Shown here piece after piece: positions 33,305 through 41,994 of a DNA stretch of 63,688 nucleotides; position 1 is the first letter of the stretch; every line of letters starts with the position of its first letter. The DNA lies in contig JACMLW010000140.1 of the NCBI GenBank assembly GCA_014379385.1, positions 1 through 63,688 on the forward strand, read 5' to 3'. Source of the DNA: Phycisphaerales bacterium (GTDB taxonomy: Bacteria; Planctomycetota; Phycisphaerae; Phycisphaerales; UBA1924). The notes under the pieces are model-generated. The model had not been told where the DNA came from, did no database searches, and worked only from the letters and a program-made list of their open reading frames with translations. The translations under genes were made by a program, and so were the position numbers.

Positions 33305-34648
33305 ATGGCCCGAATGCACATCGGCATTGTCGCTTCGCTCCTTGCCGCGATCTCCGCATCAGTGGGAGCCGCTCGGGCTGTCGAGTTTCCAGCACTTTGC
33401 CAACCCGCGAGCGCGCCGTTGCACGCGCCCGCGGTCGAATCGGTGCTCGTCGCGATGGAGAAGGCGGTGCTGGCGGGGGATATCGAGGGATACCTGACGC
33501 GCGTGGTCCCGGCAGCGCCGCATGCGGCGTCGGGGTGGGTGGGCGATCCCGTTTTTCGCAAGGAGCAGGAGAACTGGGCCGCGGACTTCAAGCTGCACGC
33601 GCCGGCGGAGTTTGACCTGAAGCTCGAGCCGGTGGAGGGGGCTGCGGTAGAGACGGAGCCGGTGCAGGGTGCGGGAGCGGCCGCCGAGGCGGAGAAAGAA
33701 GAGGAAGTGCCGGGCGAGGTGGACCCGGCGCGGACGGCACGAGCGCGCGATGAGCATCGGTGCAAGTTGACGATCACCTGGAGGATGAAGCCCGGCGAGG
33801 ATGGCGCCGCGCGCAAAGAGCGACGCGTGTCGTACCCGGCGGTGTTCGTGAAGATCGGAGAGGCGTGGCTGTTCGCGGGGGAGGACTGGAAGGTAGTGTC
33901 GGGGCCGGCGTACAGCGAACAGAGCGGGCCGGGGGTCGTGAAATACCTGGGTGATGCGCGCGATATTGCCGAGCGCGTGGCGGAGGTTCTGCCGGAGATT
34001 CGCCGGCACGTGGATGCGGGGTTTGAGAACGTGCCGAGCATCACGCAGGAGGTGAAGATCTACCCGCGGATGGGGCACCTGCAGGAGTCGATCTACTTGA
34101 GCTACACCGATCCGCTCTCGGGGTGGAACGAGCCGGGCGAGGCGATCAAGATCCTGGGCGGGAACCGGATGATGTCCGACGGGCTGCGGCCGCTCTTGGC
34201 GCACGAGTACGGGCACGTGGCGACGTTCCAGTATGGAGAGCACGCAACGAACATGCCGTGGTGGCTGGTGGAGGGTGTCGCGGAGCTGTCGTCGGAGGGT
34301 GTCAGCCCGATGCTGGCTAAGCATACCGACGAGGTTGTGAAGGCCTGGGCGCGGAGCGGGGAGTTGGCGCCGTGGGACGAGCTCACGGATTTCAGGACGT
34401 GCAAGCCGCGCTGGCACGGGCATGTGTACCGGCAGGGCCACCACATGGTGGCCTATGTGTCGGACGCGTACGGACGGGGGGGACGCAACGCGTGGCTCAG
34501 GTCGATGGCGGTGGGGAAGAGCATCGACGAGGCCTCGCGCGAGGCGCTCGGGGCGAGCTTCGAGGAGCTGTCGCTCAGGTGGCGTGCGACGCTGCCCCAA
34601 CAGGGCGTGCCGGAGGCGGACGCCACGGCAGAGGAACCACCGAAGTAG
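33305..34648 (+). CDS. Secreted MA-clan metallopeptidase, tandem copy 2
   Basis: ATG 33305 opens a signal peptide ending near GAARAVEFP. The 447-residue product has HEYGH at 300-304 and PWWLVEGVAEL with Glu323 as third zinc ligand, the same order as copy 1. It carries a 40-residue acidic insert (about 115-150, EPVEGAAVETEPVQG and so on) that copy 1 lacks, and a short acidic tail. Shared stretches (GWNEPGE, GRGGRNAW) show recent tandem duplication followed by divergence. Function as for copy 1; target unknown. Confidence 0.8.
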   Translation: MARMHIGIVASLLAAISASVGAARAVEFPALCQPASAPLHAPAVESVLVAMEKAVLAGDIEGYLTRVVPAAPHAASGWVGDPVFRKEQENWAADFKLHAPAEFDLKLEPVEGAAVETEPVQGAGAAAEAEKEEEVPGEVDPARTARARDEHRCKLTITWRMKPGEDGAARKERRVSYPAVFVKIGEAWLFAGEDWKVVSGPAYSEQSGPGVVKYLGDARDIAERVAEVLPEIRRHVDAGFENVPSITQEVKIYPRMGHLQESIYLSYTDPLSGWNEPGEAIKILGGNRMMSDGLRPLLAHEYGHVATFQYGEHATNMPWWLVEGVAELSSEGVSPMLAKHTDEVVKAWARSGELAPWDELTDFRTCKPRWHGHVYRQGHHMVAYVSDAYGRGGRNAWLRSMAVGKSIDEASREALGASFEELSLRWRATLPQQGVPEADATAEEPPK

Positions 34649-34661
34649 CGAGCGTGAAGAG

Positions 34662-34687
34662 ACACCGGCCCCGAGGCCGGCGCCACC
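34662..34687. repeat. Family B palindrome between convergent genes
   Basis: CACCGGCC, CCGA, GGCCGG then CGCCACC: a 6-bp perfect core stem in the 42-base gap between the second metallopeptidase and the transketolase. May double as a bidirectional end-of-transcript structure. Confidence 0.55.
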
Positions 34688-34690
34688 CCG

Positions 34691-36655
34691 TCAGGCGACT
34701 TGGAGGAGCTGCATCGCGACCTTGACGATGTCGGCCGCGGTGAGGCCGCACATCTTGAGCATCTCCTGCTCGGTCTTGGCGCTCTTGGGGATGCGGCGGA
34801 CGAACATCTGCTCAAGGGTAAATGCGTCGCCCGCGGCGGCGAGCGCGTCGGCCACGGCGGAGCCGATGCCCCCGCCGTAGTTGTCCTCGATGGTGATGAC
34901 GTAGCCGTTGTTCCTGTTGGCGATATCGAGCAGGGCGTCGTGATCGAAGGGGAGGGAGTACAGGTCGACCAGCGTGGCGCTGATTCCGGCCTTGTCGAGC
35001 TGGTCGATCGCCTTATTGGCCTCGTGCACCATGAAACCGGCGGCGCACAACAGCACGTCGCGTCCCTCGCTGAGCACCTCGAACCCGCCAAGGTTAAAGA
35101 CGGTCTCGTCGGAGTAGATGAACTCGGTCTCGGCGCGAAGGGTCCGCATGTAGCAGGCGCCCTCGTACTCGGCCATGACGCCGGTCAAGGCGTACGCGGC
35201 GTAGGCGTCGGCGGGCTGGAGGAGGTAGCACCCAGGATTGCCGCGATGATCGCGCATGGTGGACCAGGCGCGGAACCAGGCGACATCGGGGAGTGCCATC
35301 TGGCTTGGGCCGTCGGAGGCGAGGGTGATTCCGGCGTGGCTGCCGACCAGCTTGATGTTGGCGCCGGAGTTGATGGCCATCTCGATCTGGTCATAGCCGC
35401 GCGTGACGAACTTGGCGAAGGTGGACGCGAAGGGGATCTTGCCGCCGGCTGAGAGGCCAGCGGCGAGGGAGAACATATTCTGCTCGGCGATCTTGCACTC
35501 AAGGAAGCGGGCGGCGAGCGCGGGGTCTTTGCGGAACTGATCGGCAAAGGTGGAGTTGGAGACGTCGGCGTCGAGCACGACGACGTTCTTGTTGGCCTGG
35601 CCCAGGGCGCGGAGGGCAACGCCGTAGGCGCGCCGGGTGGCCATGCGGCCGGTGTGGAGCGAGCTCTCGGCGTCCATCTTCTTCATCATGCTTGAGAAGG
35701 TGGGCAGGTCGGCCGATGCGTACTGGGCCTCGGGCGGCTCGGCGGGGTTCTGGATCATGAATGAGTCGGAGGAGACGAGTGAGCTGGTGAGCTCGACACG
35801 GCGCTCGTCGAGTTCGGCGAGGGCCTTCTTGAGCTGGTCGCCGGTCGCGGGCTTGCCGTGCCAGCCGCTGCCGGACATGACACTGGCGCCCCAACCCTTG
35901 ACCGTGCGGGCGACAACCGCCATCGGCTTGCCGTCGGTGCCGCTGCGGTTGGCGAACTCGTCGAACGCGGCCTTGATCTGGGCCGGGCTGTGGCCGTCGA
36001 TCATCTTGACCTCGAAGCCGTAGGCGGCGAGCTTGTCCTTGAGTCGCTCGGGCGACTGCTGAGGGCTGACGCGGTCGGCCTGCCCGTACTCGTTGCAGTT
36101 GAAGATCGGGAGGACTGCGGTGAGCTTGCGATCGATGATGTAATCAAGGGCTTCAGAGATCTGGCCCTCGCGCGACTCGCCGTCGCCGATGATGCAGTAG
36201 ATCCGCTTATCCATGCCGTCGAGACGGGCGGCCTCGGCGAGGCCGGCAGCGACACTGAGGCCCTGGCCCAGCGAGCCGGTCGCGGCGTCAAAGAAGGGAA
36301 AGCCCTCCATGGGGTTCGGGTGCCCGTCGATCTCGGAGTCGGCCGTCCGGAGCTTCATGGCGTCCTCGACGGTCATCTTGCGGCGGCTCTCGCCCTTGCC
36401 GATCGAAACGCCGAGCTTGGCCGCGGCGGCGTAGATGATCGGTACCGCGTGGCCTTCAGAGAGGACGAGGCGATCGGAGGTTGGGTAATCGGGGTACTCG
36501 GGACTCCAGCGCATGGCGCTGAACATGAGGACCGTAACAATGTGCCCCAGGCTCATGGACGTGGAGGGATGGCCGCTGCCAGCGGCGGCGGTCATCTCGA
36601 GAGCGAGACGGTCAAGCTCGATCGCCTGGGCGTGCACGGCTGCTTCAAACGACAT
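34691..36655 (-). CDS. tkt: Transketolase
   Basis: The 654-residue protein is a full-length transketolase. The thiamine-diphosphate motif is IIGDGESREGQISEALDYI, then NCNEYGQAD near residue 165-200, with 'GHPSTSMS' near 28-33 and 'GSLGQGLSVAAG' near 125 forming the active site. The pyrimidine-domain block is 'AEQNMFSLAAGLSAGGKIPF', then 'SHAGITLASDGPSQMALPD'. It moves two-carbon ketol units in the pentose-phosphate pathway. It is convergent with the metallopeptidase gene and divergent from dnaN. Confidence 0.95.
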   Translation of the reverse strand: MSFEAAVHAQAIELDRLALEMTAAAGSGHPSTSMSLGHIVTVLMFSAMRWSPEYPDYPTSDRLVLSEGHAVPIIYAAAAKLGVSIGKGESRRKMTVEDAMKLRTADSEIDGHPNPMEGFPFFDAATGSLGQGLSVAAGLAEAARLDGMDKRIYCIIGDGESREGQISEALDYIIDRKLTAVLPIFNCNEYGQADRVSPQQSPERLKDKLAAYGFEVKMIDGHSPAQIKAAFDEFANRSGTDGKPMAVVARTVKGWGASVMSGSGWHGKPATGDQLKKALAELDERRVELTSSLVSSDSFMIQNPAEPPEAQYASADLPTFSSMMKKMDAESSLHTGRMATRRAYGVALRALGQANKNVVVLDADVSNSTFADQFRKDPALAARFLECKIAEQNMFSLAAGLSAGGKIPFASTFAKFVTRGYDQIEMAINSGANIKLVGSHAGITLASDGPSQMALPDVAWFRAWSTMRDHRGNPGCYLLQPADAYAAYALTGVMAEYEGACYMRTLRAETEFIYSDETVFNLGGFEVLSEGRDVLLCAAGFMVHEANKAIDQLDKAGISATLVDLYSLPFDHDALLDIANRNNGYVITIEDNYGGGIGSAVADALAAAGDAFTLEQMFVRRIPKSAKTEQEMLKMCGLTAADIVKVAMQLLQVA

Positions 36656-36947
36656 GCGAAAACCCTTCCTGCGGCCGACGGGCGCCGCGTCGAACTACTT
36701 GGTTGCCTGTAACTGAACAGAATCAATACAAACCCACGGGCCGCTTCGTGGCGACCGAGACTATTACACCATAGGCCCCGGCGAGGCGGCTCTCACGCTC
36801 GAGGGCTACCAATATGCCCCAAAGTCGCACGGCGTGCATTCGCCGGGTGGTGGCGAGAGAGGGCATGAACCTTGTCGCTTGTGCGGGAGGAGCGCGCACG
36901 TCCTATCCCTTGTGTACACTGTGGCCAACTATGGAGCCAAGCTACCA
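36656..36947. promoter_or_regulatory. Divergent promoter region of tkt and dnaN
   Basis: This 292-base spacer must hold promoters for both genes. The clearest hexamer on the dnaN side is TACACT at 36915-36920, but no good -35 lies 16-18 bases upstream. No DnaA-box cluster or long AT-rich region typical of an origin was found here. Confidence 0.35.
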
Positions 36948-38180
36948 ATGAAGGTCATCTGCGATCGCGGTGCATTGCTTGAGGCCGTCAATCTTGTCGC
37001 CGCGGTGGTGCCTGTCCGCACCCCGTCACCGCAACTGTCGTGCGTGAGGCTGATCGCGAGCCGCGGACCGCAGGGCGCCGAGCTGACGCTCGCGGGTTCG
37101 GACGGCGATACCACGCTCTTAATTTCGATCCCACAGGTTGATGTCACGGAACCGGGGCAGGCCCTGGTGCCGGCGGACAAGCTGCGCCAGATCGTGTCGG
37201 CGGAGGAGGGGGAGCCCACGCTGACGATTGAGGTAACCGGGGGATCGGATCAGGTCCACATTCGCGGGACCAACGCGCATTTCCGGGTGCTGGGGTACCC
37301 CGCGGCGGAGTACCCGCCGGTGCCGGACTTTCAGTCGGTGCTGGCGGGGACGGGGCGCGAAGCCCCTAAGACGACGTTTAGGCACCCGGCCGGGCTGCTG
37401 CTGCAGCTTGTGCAGAAGACGGCCTTCGCGACGGCGCGCGAGACCTCGCGGTACGCCATCAACGGCGTGCTGCTGAAGCGCGATGGGAAGAAGATCGAGA
37501 TGGTGGCGACGGATGGTCGGCGGCTGGCGGTATCGAGAACAACGCTTAGCGGGGCTGGAGGGGGGGGCGGGGATAAAGACAAGGGCGCCTCGGTCTCGTG
37601 CATCGTGCCGGGCAAGGCCCTGAGCATGATCCAGAAGCTGGTGTACGAGGAGGATGCGCCGGTGCGCATTGCAGTTACCGAATCCAGGATTTACTTTGCG
37701 TTCGACCACCCCGGTGCCGACAACAATAAAGAAGCGGCGAACGATGCGCCGCGGGCGCTCCTGAGCTCGTCGCTGGTCGAGGGGTCATTCCCGCCCTACG
37801 AGGACGTCATCCCGAAGGATCAGGACAAGAAGATCGTAGCGGATCGCGAGGAACTGTCGTCGGCGGTGCGCAAAGCGGCGGTGCTGACGAACGAGGAATC
37901 CCGCGGTGTGCGGATGAGCTTCAGCAAGTCGGAGAAGCGGCTGACGCTCTCGAGCCGGGCGCCGGAGATGGGCGAGGCCGAGATCAACGTTGGGCTGAAC
38001 TCGTACGAGGGGGAGGATATCGAGATCAGCTTCAACCCCGCGTTCATCACGGACGTGCTGAAAGTGGTGAGCGACCCCGAGGTGATCGTGGAACTCAAGG
38101 CGCCGAACAAGCCGGGGCTGATCCGATCGGCGTCGAACGACTTCGTATACGTCGTGATGCCGGTGAATCTGCCGTCATAG
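36948..38180 (+). CDS. dnaN: DNA polymerase III beta clamp
   Basis: The ATG at 36948 begins the usual clamp N-terminus (MKVICDRGALLEAVN); the longer frame upstream is not protein-like. The 410 residues hold three clamp domains, ending in the typical PVNLPS-like tail (VVMPVNLPS). It exceeds the usual 365-375 residues because of two inserts: a Gly/Lys-rich one near 200 (SGAGGGGGDKDKG) and another near 245 (NKEAANDAPRALL). It tethers Pol III to DNA. dnaA and recF are not beside it; gyrB lies 5.6 kb downstream. Confidence 0.93.
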   Translation: MKVICDRGALLEAVNLVAAVVPVRTPSPQLSCVRLIASRGPQGAELTLAGSDGDTTLLISIPQVDVTEPGQALVPADKLRQIVSAEEGEPTLTIEVTGGSDQVHIRGTNAHFRVLGYPAAEYPPVPDFQSVLAGTGREAPKTTFRHPAGLLLQLVQKTAFATARETSRYAINGVLLKRDGKKIEMVATDGRRLAVSRTTLSGAGGGGGDKDKGASVSCIVPGKALSMIQKLVYEEDAPVRIAVTESRIYFAFDHPGADNNKEAANDAPRALLSSSLVEGSFPPYEDVIPKDQDKKIVADREELSSAVRKAAVLTNEESRGVRMSFSKSEKRLTLSSRAPEMGEAEINVGLNSYEGEDIEISFNPAFITDVLKVVSDPEVIVELKAPNKPGLIRSASNDFVYVVMPVNLPS

Positions 38181-38237
38181 CGGGCAGGGTCAGAGTGCTT
38201 GGGTCGCGAGAAGCGAGCGTCCGCGCGGCGAGAAGTT

Positions 38238-39212
38238 CTAAAAGCGGATGACCACGCCGCCGTACAGGCCGGCCACACCACCCTCGTACTCAAACAAGCC
38301 CGTCCCCTCGCCCTCCTCGACGGTATACAGGATCTGCCGCCAGCCGATCTGCACGCCGAGGTTCTCGTGCGGGCGCCACTGGAAGCCCGCGACGATGTCG
38401 AGCGAAGTAGAGCTATCCAGCCCGCCCGCCGTGAGCAGCACGTCAATCGTGAAATCGCGGTAGAGCTCAACGTCGGCTCGCACGCCGCCGATCGGGTGGA
38501 TGAACGTTTCCTCGGCGCCCGCACGGCCGCCGAGGGTTCGCTGCACCTCGATATCCACGTCTACAAGCTGGGCGCCGGCGATCAGGTGGAGCGAGAGCAG
38601 CGCCGGCAGAATCTCCTGCGAGGGTTCGAGCGCGAACTCGCGCCGGTAGATGCGGAACCCGGCCGTGAGCTCGGCGAAAAACAGGTCGATAGACGAGCGG
38701 TAGGTCTCGGCGGGCGCAATGACCATATCGCCTAGGCGGATGGTGCTGTCGGCAAAGGACGATGCGTCCACCGAGTTATCGGCGGCGCTGAACGTGAACC
38801 GCCAGCGGTCGGCATTGATGTGGATCTCACCACCGGGCGACAACTGCGGGCTGTCGAGATTGAGCCGCTCGACCCGAACCTGGTCCCCGCCGGAGGTCTG
38901 TCCGGGCAAGCGGATCTTGCCACTGGGTGAGGCCCACCAAGCCACGGGCTCGAAGCTGAGTGTCCACGAGGGGTCGGGCCGGTCGGATCTCGGTACATTG
39001 GTGAGCTTCGCCGCGTCATCAGGGCCGTCCGGCCTTACCTCGCGCCCGGAGTCGTCGGTCTGGACGGGCGGGGAAACCGGCCGCTGCCCGGAAGTTTCTA
39101 GCGCGGCTTCGGCAGGAGCGGCGCCCGGCTCGGGCTGTGCCGCGAGAACGAGCGGAGAAGCGAAGAGCATGGCGCTGAGCGCCGCTGACGATACAACGCA
39201 AGAATGAGACAT
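38238..39212 (-). CDS. Predicted outer-membrane beta-barrel protein
   Basis: ATG 39212 is preceded by AGGAG and begins a Sec signal ending near LAAQPEPG. The 324-residue mature protein is made of alternating beta-strands (for example ADRWRFTFSAADNS, ELYRDFTIDVLLTAGGL, WRPHENLGVQIGWRQILY). It ends in ...LYGGVVIRF, where a terminal aromatic residue after a beta-strand is the usual outer-membrane-barrel signature. No ligand is suggested. Its start lies next to the divergent tsaB gene. Confidence 0.7.
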   Translation of the reverse strand: MSHSCVVSSAALSAMLFASPLVLAAQPEPGAAPAEAALETSGQRPVSPPVQTDDSGREVRPDGPDDAAKLTNVPRSDRPDPSWTLSFEPVAWWASPSGKIRLPGQTSGGDQVRVERLNLDSPQLSPGGEIHINADRWRFTFSAADNSVDASSFADSTIRLGDMVIAPAETYRSSIDLFFAELTAGFRIYRREFALEPSQEILPALLSLHLIAGAQLVDVDIEVQRTLGGRAGAEETFIHPIGGVRADVELYRDFTIDVLLTAGGLDSSTSLDIVAGFQWRPHENLGVQIGWRQILYTVEEGEGTGLFEYEGGVAGLYGGVVIRF

Positions 39213-39269
39213 CCTGAAGGCTCCTGTGCGAAGCAGGCGCAGAGAATAGCTGACTTCCCGAGCCCGCAC

Positions 39270-40037
39270 TTGCCAATCCTCACGCTCGCCATCGAGATCA
39301 GCAACCCGAGTGCCGCGGTCGCGTCGAGCGGCTCGGCACCCTCGGCTCCGCCGGCCGCCGCGGGCGTAGCGCTCGGACAGATAGACGGGTCGCGCGTGGA
39401 GGTCATCGCGACAGAACCGCTGCGCGCCACCGGGCGGCACGACGACGACCTGATGCCGGCGATCGAGCGGGTATGCGAGCGCTGCGAAGTGCGGGCTCGG
39501 GAGCTTCAACGGATCATCGTGTCGGTCGGACCGGGCGGCTACACGGGGCTGAGGATCGCGGTCGCCGCGGCGAAGATGATCGCGGAGGCGAGCGGAGCAC
39601 AATGCACCGGGGTACCGAGCGCGGCGGTGGCGGCGGAAGGGGCGAGGCCTCGCCTTGTATCGGCGGGACTGATCGGCAAGTCGTGGTTCACCGTGGCGCT
39701 GGCGAGCAAGACCGACTCGGCGTGGCTCACAATGTTTCCGACGGGATGGAACCCCGGCGAAGCGATTCCCGAGGGCCAGCTGGTGTCGAGCGCGAGGTTT
39801 GCCGAAGGCAGCGCGCCGTGGCTGGCGAGCGCGATCGTGGCGGACCAGTTTCTGCCGGCGTCGATGCGCGAAGCGGCGCTGGCACGGGGGGTGCCTTTGC
39901 TTCCTCTTGAGTTGAGCGCTGAGGCGTGTCTGCACGCGGGGGCGCGGCTGGCGGCAGGGGATCCGATGGAACTCCTACCGCTGTACCCGCGCGAACCGGA
40001 TGCGGTGACGTTGTGGAATCAGCGGAAGAAGGCATGA
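39270..40037 (+). CDS. tsaB: TsaB (YeaZ-like), tRNA threonylcarbamoyladenosine complex
   Basis: I start at TTG 39270 so that the ASKHA opening 'PILTLAIEISNPSAAVASS' falls at the N-terminus, as in other TsaB proteins; an ATG at 39204 would overlap the divergent gene's start. The 255-residue product has 'LMPAIERVCERCEVRARELQ' and 'VSVGPGGYTGLRIAVAAAKMIAEA', the conserved TsaB core. TsaB pairs with TsaD and TsaE to make t6A37 in tRNAs reading ANN codons. The partners are not in this window. Confidence 0.8.
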   Translation: MPILTLAIEISNPSAAVASSGSAPSAPPAAAGVALGQIDGSRVEVIATEPLRATGRHDDDLMPAIERVCERCEVRARELQRIIVSVGPGGYTGLRIAVAAAKMIAEASGAQCTGVPSAAVAAEGARPRLVSAGLIGKSWFTVALASKTDSAWLTMFPTGWNPGEAIPEGQLVSSARFAEGSAPWLASAIVADQFLPASMREAALARGVPLLPLELSAEACLHAGARLAAGDPMELLPLYPREPDAVTLWNQRKKA

Positions 40038-40157
40038 CAACACCTGTTGAAGCGCACGGCGTTGAGTCTGCCTGGGCTGAGCGCAGATGCTCGGCGCCGC
40101 ACGTTCAAACGCGCCCTGCTGAAGCCGGCGGCGCTGATGATGATGCCCCGGTCGCGC

Positions 40158-41924
40158 CTACGCGGTTTGCAGGCAGCGGTGGATGCGCGCAAGCGAGGAC
40201 GCCTTGCCGAGCAACGCGAGCGTCGCATCGATCGGCGGGCTTACGGTCGAGCCGGTGAGGGCGACGCGAAGTGGCTGAGCGATCTTGCCAATGTTGAGGT
40301 TCTTGGTGGCCGCGAACGCCTCAATCGCGGCATGAATCGTTTCGGGCTTGAACTCAACGACGCCTTCGATAACCGAGACGACACCGGCGAGCAGCGCGGC
40401 TCCGCTGCCCGTGGCGGGATCGATTTTCTTGAGCACCTTCTCGACCGCCTTGGGGTCGAACGTGACCTGGTCGTCCGCAACAAGGAGGAAGGCGGTCTGG
40501 TCGGCAGCGTCCTTGAAGGTCTTGCAGCGCGGCTGCACCGCGCGGCAGAGCATCTCCCAACGCGGCGCGGCAGAGTCCGGGAAGACCGCGGCGAGGGGGG
40601 GCGCGTAATCGCGCGCCCACTGGTGGAACCGCCGGTTGAACTCGGCGGGCGCCATCGTGGTGATCGCGTCGGTGTTGAACGAGAGGAGCTTCATGCGGTC
40701 GAACTTCGCGCTCGTCTTGCCGATGCGATGGACATCGAATCGCTCGGCGATGAACGCGGTATCGAACTTCTCAATGTCGCCGCCCGGTGACCACCCGAGC
40801 AGCGCGATGAAGTTCGTGATCGCCTCGGGGAGGTAGCCGGCGGCCCGAAAGTCCTCGACCTCGACCTCCGGCAGCGTGACACCGAATCGCCGGCCCAGGG
40901 CCTCGGCGATCTCGATCGAGTCGTTGTTCTGGGCGAGGAAATCGGCGAGCGCCGCCGGGTCAAGTCCGGTCTCTTGAGCGATCGCGCCAGGGGAGATCGC
41001 CGGGTCTTTCTGAATAGCGGTCTTGGCGGCGGCGCGGGCGGTCTTCGCCTTGTCGCGCTTGCTCATCTTGGAGCCGTCCATGTTGCAGATGATGGGCATG
41101 TGCGCGTAAATCGGGCTTGCGAAGCCGAGGGCCTGCTGGAGCGCCACATGCTTTGGCGTGTTGTTGAGGTGCTCCTGGGCGCGCAGCACGTGCGTGACGC
41201 CCATGGTCTCGTCGTCAATCACGACCGCGAAGTGATACGTGGGGAACCCGTCGGCCTTCCGCAGCACAAAATCGTCCACCTCGCCCGCGGCGTAGCTCAC
41301 CTCGCCCAGCACCTGATCCTGCACGGTGATCGGCTCGCCCGTCACCCGGAGACGCACGACGTGCGGCTCTCCCTTCCCCCCTTCGCTCACGGGCTTCATT
41401 CGGTGCAGCCGCTCCACAAGAGGGATCGCGAGGGCCGCGGTGTTGTCGTAGTGGTATGTTTGCTTGCGGCTGGTGGCCTCGCGGCGCTTGGCATCGAGCT
41501 CCTCGGCTTTCTCGAAAGCCGGGAACGCCTTCTCCTGCTCGACGAGCTGCATGATGTACTTGTTGTACAGGTGAAGGCGCTGGGCCTGGAAGAATGGACC
41601 GACGTGGCGCGGATCACCCCCGATGACCTGGTGGTCGCCCGCATCGCCGGTTCGTTCATGGCGCGGGCCTTCATCCCAAGTGATGCCGAGCCACGCCAGG
41701 TCTTCGCACATGCCCTTGGCGGCCGACTCGGAGGAACGTGCCTGGTCGGTGTCTTCGATGCGGAGAACGAAGGCGGGCGGGGTGCCTTGGCGCGCGGCCT
41801 CGGCGCGCGAATAGGCCCAGCAGAAGAGGGCGGTCCGGGCGCCGCCGATGTGCAAGTGACCTGTGGGCGATGGGGCGAATCGGGTGACTACTTGTGGTCG
41901 CTTGAGCTCTGGCTGCGTTGGCAT
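40158..41924 (-). CDS. gltX: Glutamyl-tRNA synthetase with large insertion
   Basis: ATG 41924 places the class I motif FAPSPTGHLHIGG close to the N-terminus (HIGH-type), and SKMSKRD near 284-290 is the KMSKS loop. The 588 residues exceed the usual 470-500. Most of the excess is a segment of about 65 residues after SKRD (AKTARAAAKTAIQ to EVEVEDFR), before the usual AGYLPEAITNFIALLGW. It charges tRNA-Glu, and in bacteria without GlnRS also tRNA-Gln. The insert is discussed under findings. Confidence 0.9.
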   Translation of the reverse strand: MPTQPELKRPQVVTRFAPSPTGHLHIGGARTALFCWAYSRAEAARQGTPPAFVLRIEDTDQARSSESAAKGMCEDLAWLGITWDEGPRHERTGDAGDHQVIGGDPRHVGPFFQAQRLHLYNKYIMQLVEQEKAFPAFEKAEELDAKRREATSRKQTYHYDNTAALAIPLVERLHRMKPVSEGGKGEPHVVRLRVTGEPITVQDQVLGEVSYAAGEVDDFVLRKADGFPTYHFAVVIDDETMGVTHVLRAQEHLNNTPKHVALQQALGFASPIYAHMPIICNMDGSKMSKRDKAKTARAAAKTAIQKDPAISPGAIAQETGLDPAALADFLAQNNDSIEIAEALGRRFGVTLPEVEVEDFRAAGYLPEAITNFIALLGWSPGGDIEKFDTAFIAERFDVHRIGKTSAKFDRMKLLSFNTDAITTMAPAEFNRRFHQWARDYAPPLAAVFPDSAAPRWEMLCRAVQPRCKTFKDAADQTAFLLVADDQVTFDPKAVEKVLKKIDPATGSGAALLAGVVSVIEGVVEFKPETIHAAIEAFAATKNLNIGKIAQPLRVALTGSTVSPPIDATLALLGKASSLARIHRCLQTA

Positions 41925-41994
41925 AGGGCCAAGGTTAGGAGGGGGAACGAAGCCTTCGGGCTTGCTTTCCCTGGGCGGCGGGTAGACTGGCGGC

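Noticed and set aside
38238-39935. N-terminal extension of barrel protein past 39212
   Set aside because: Would overlap tsaB antisense; ATG 39212 has an RBS and a signal peptide.
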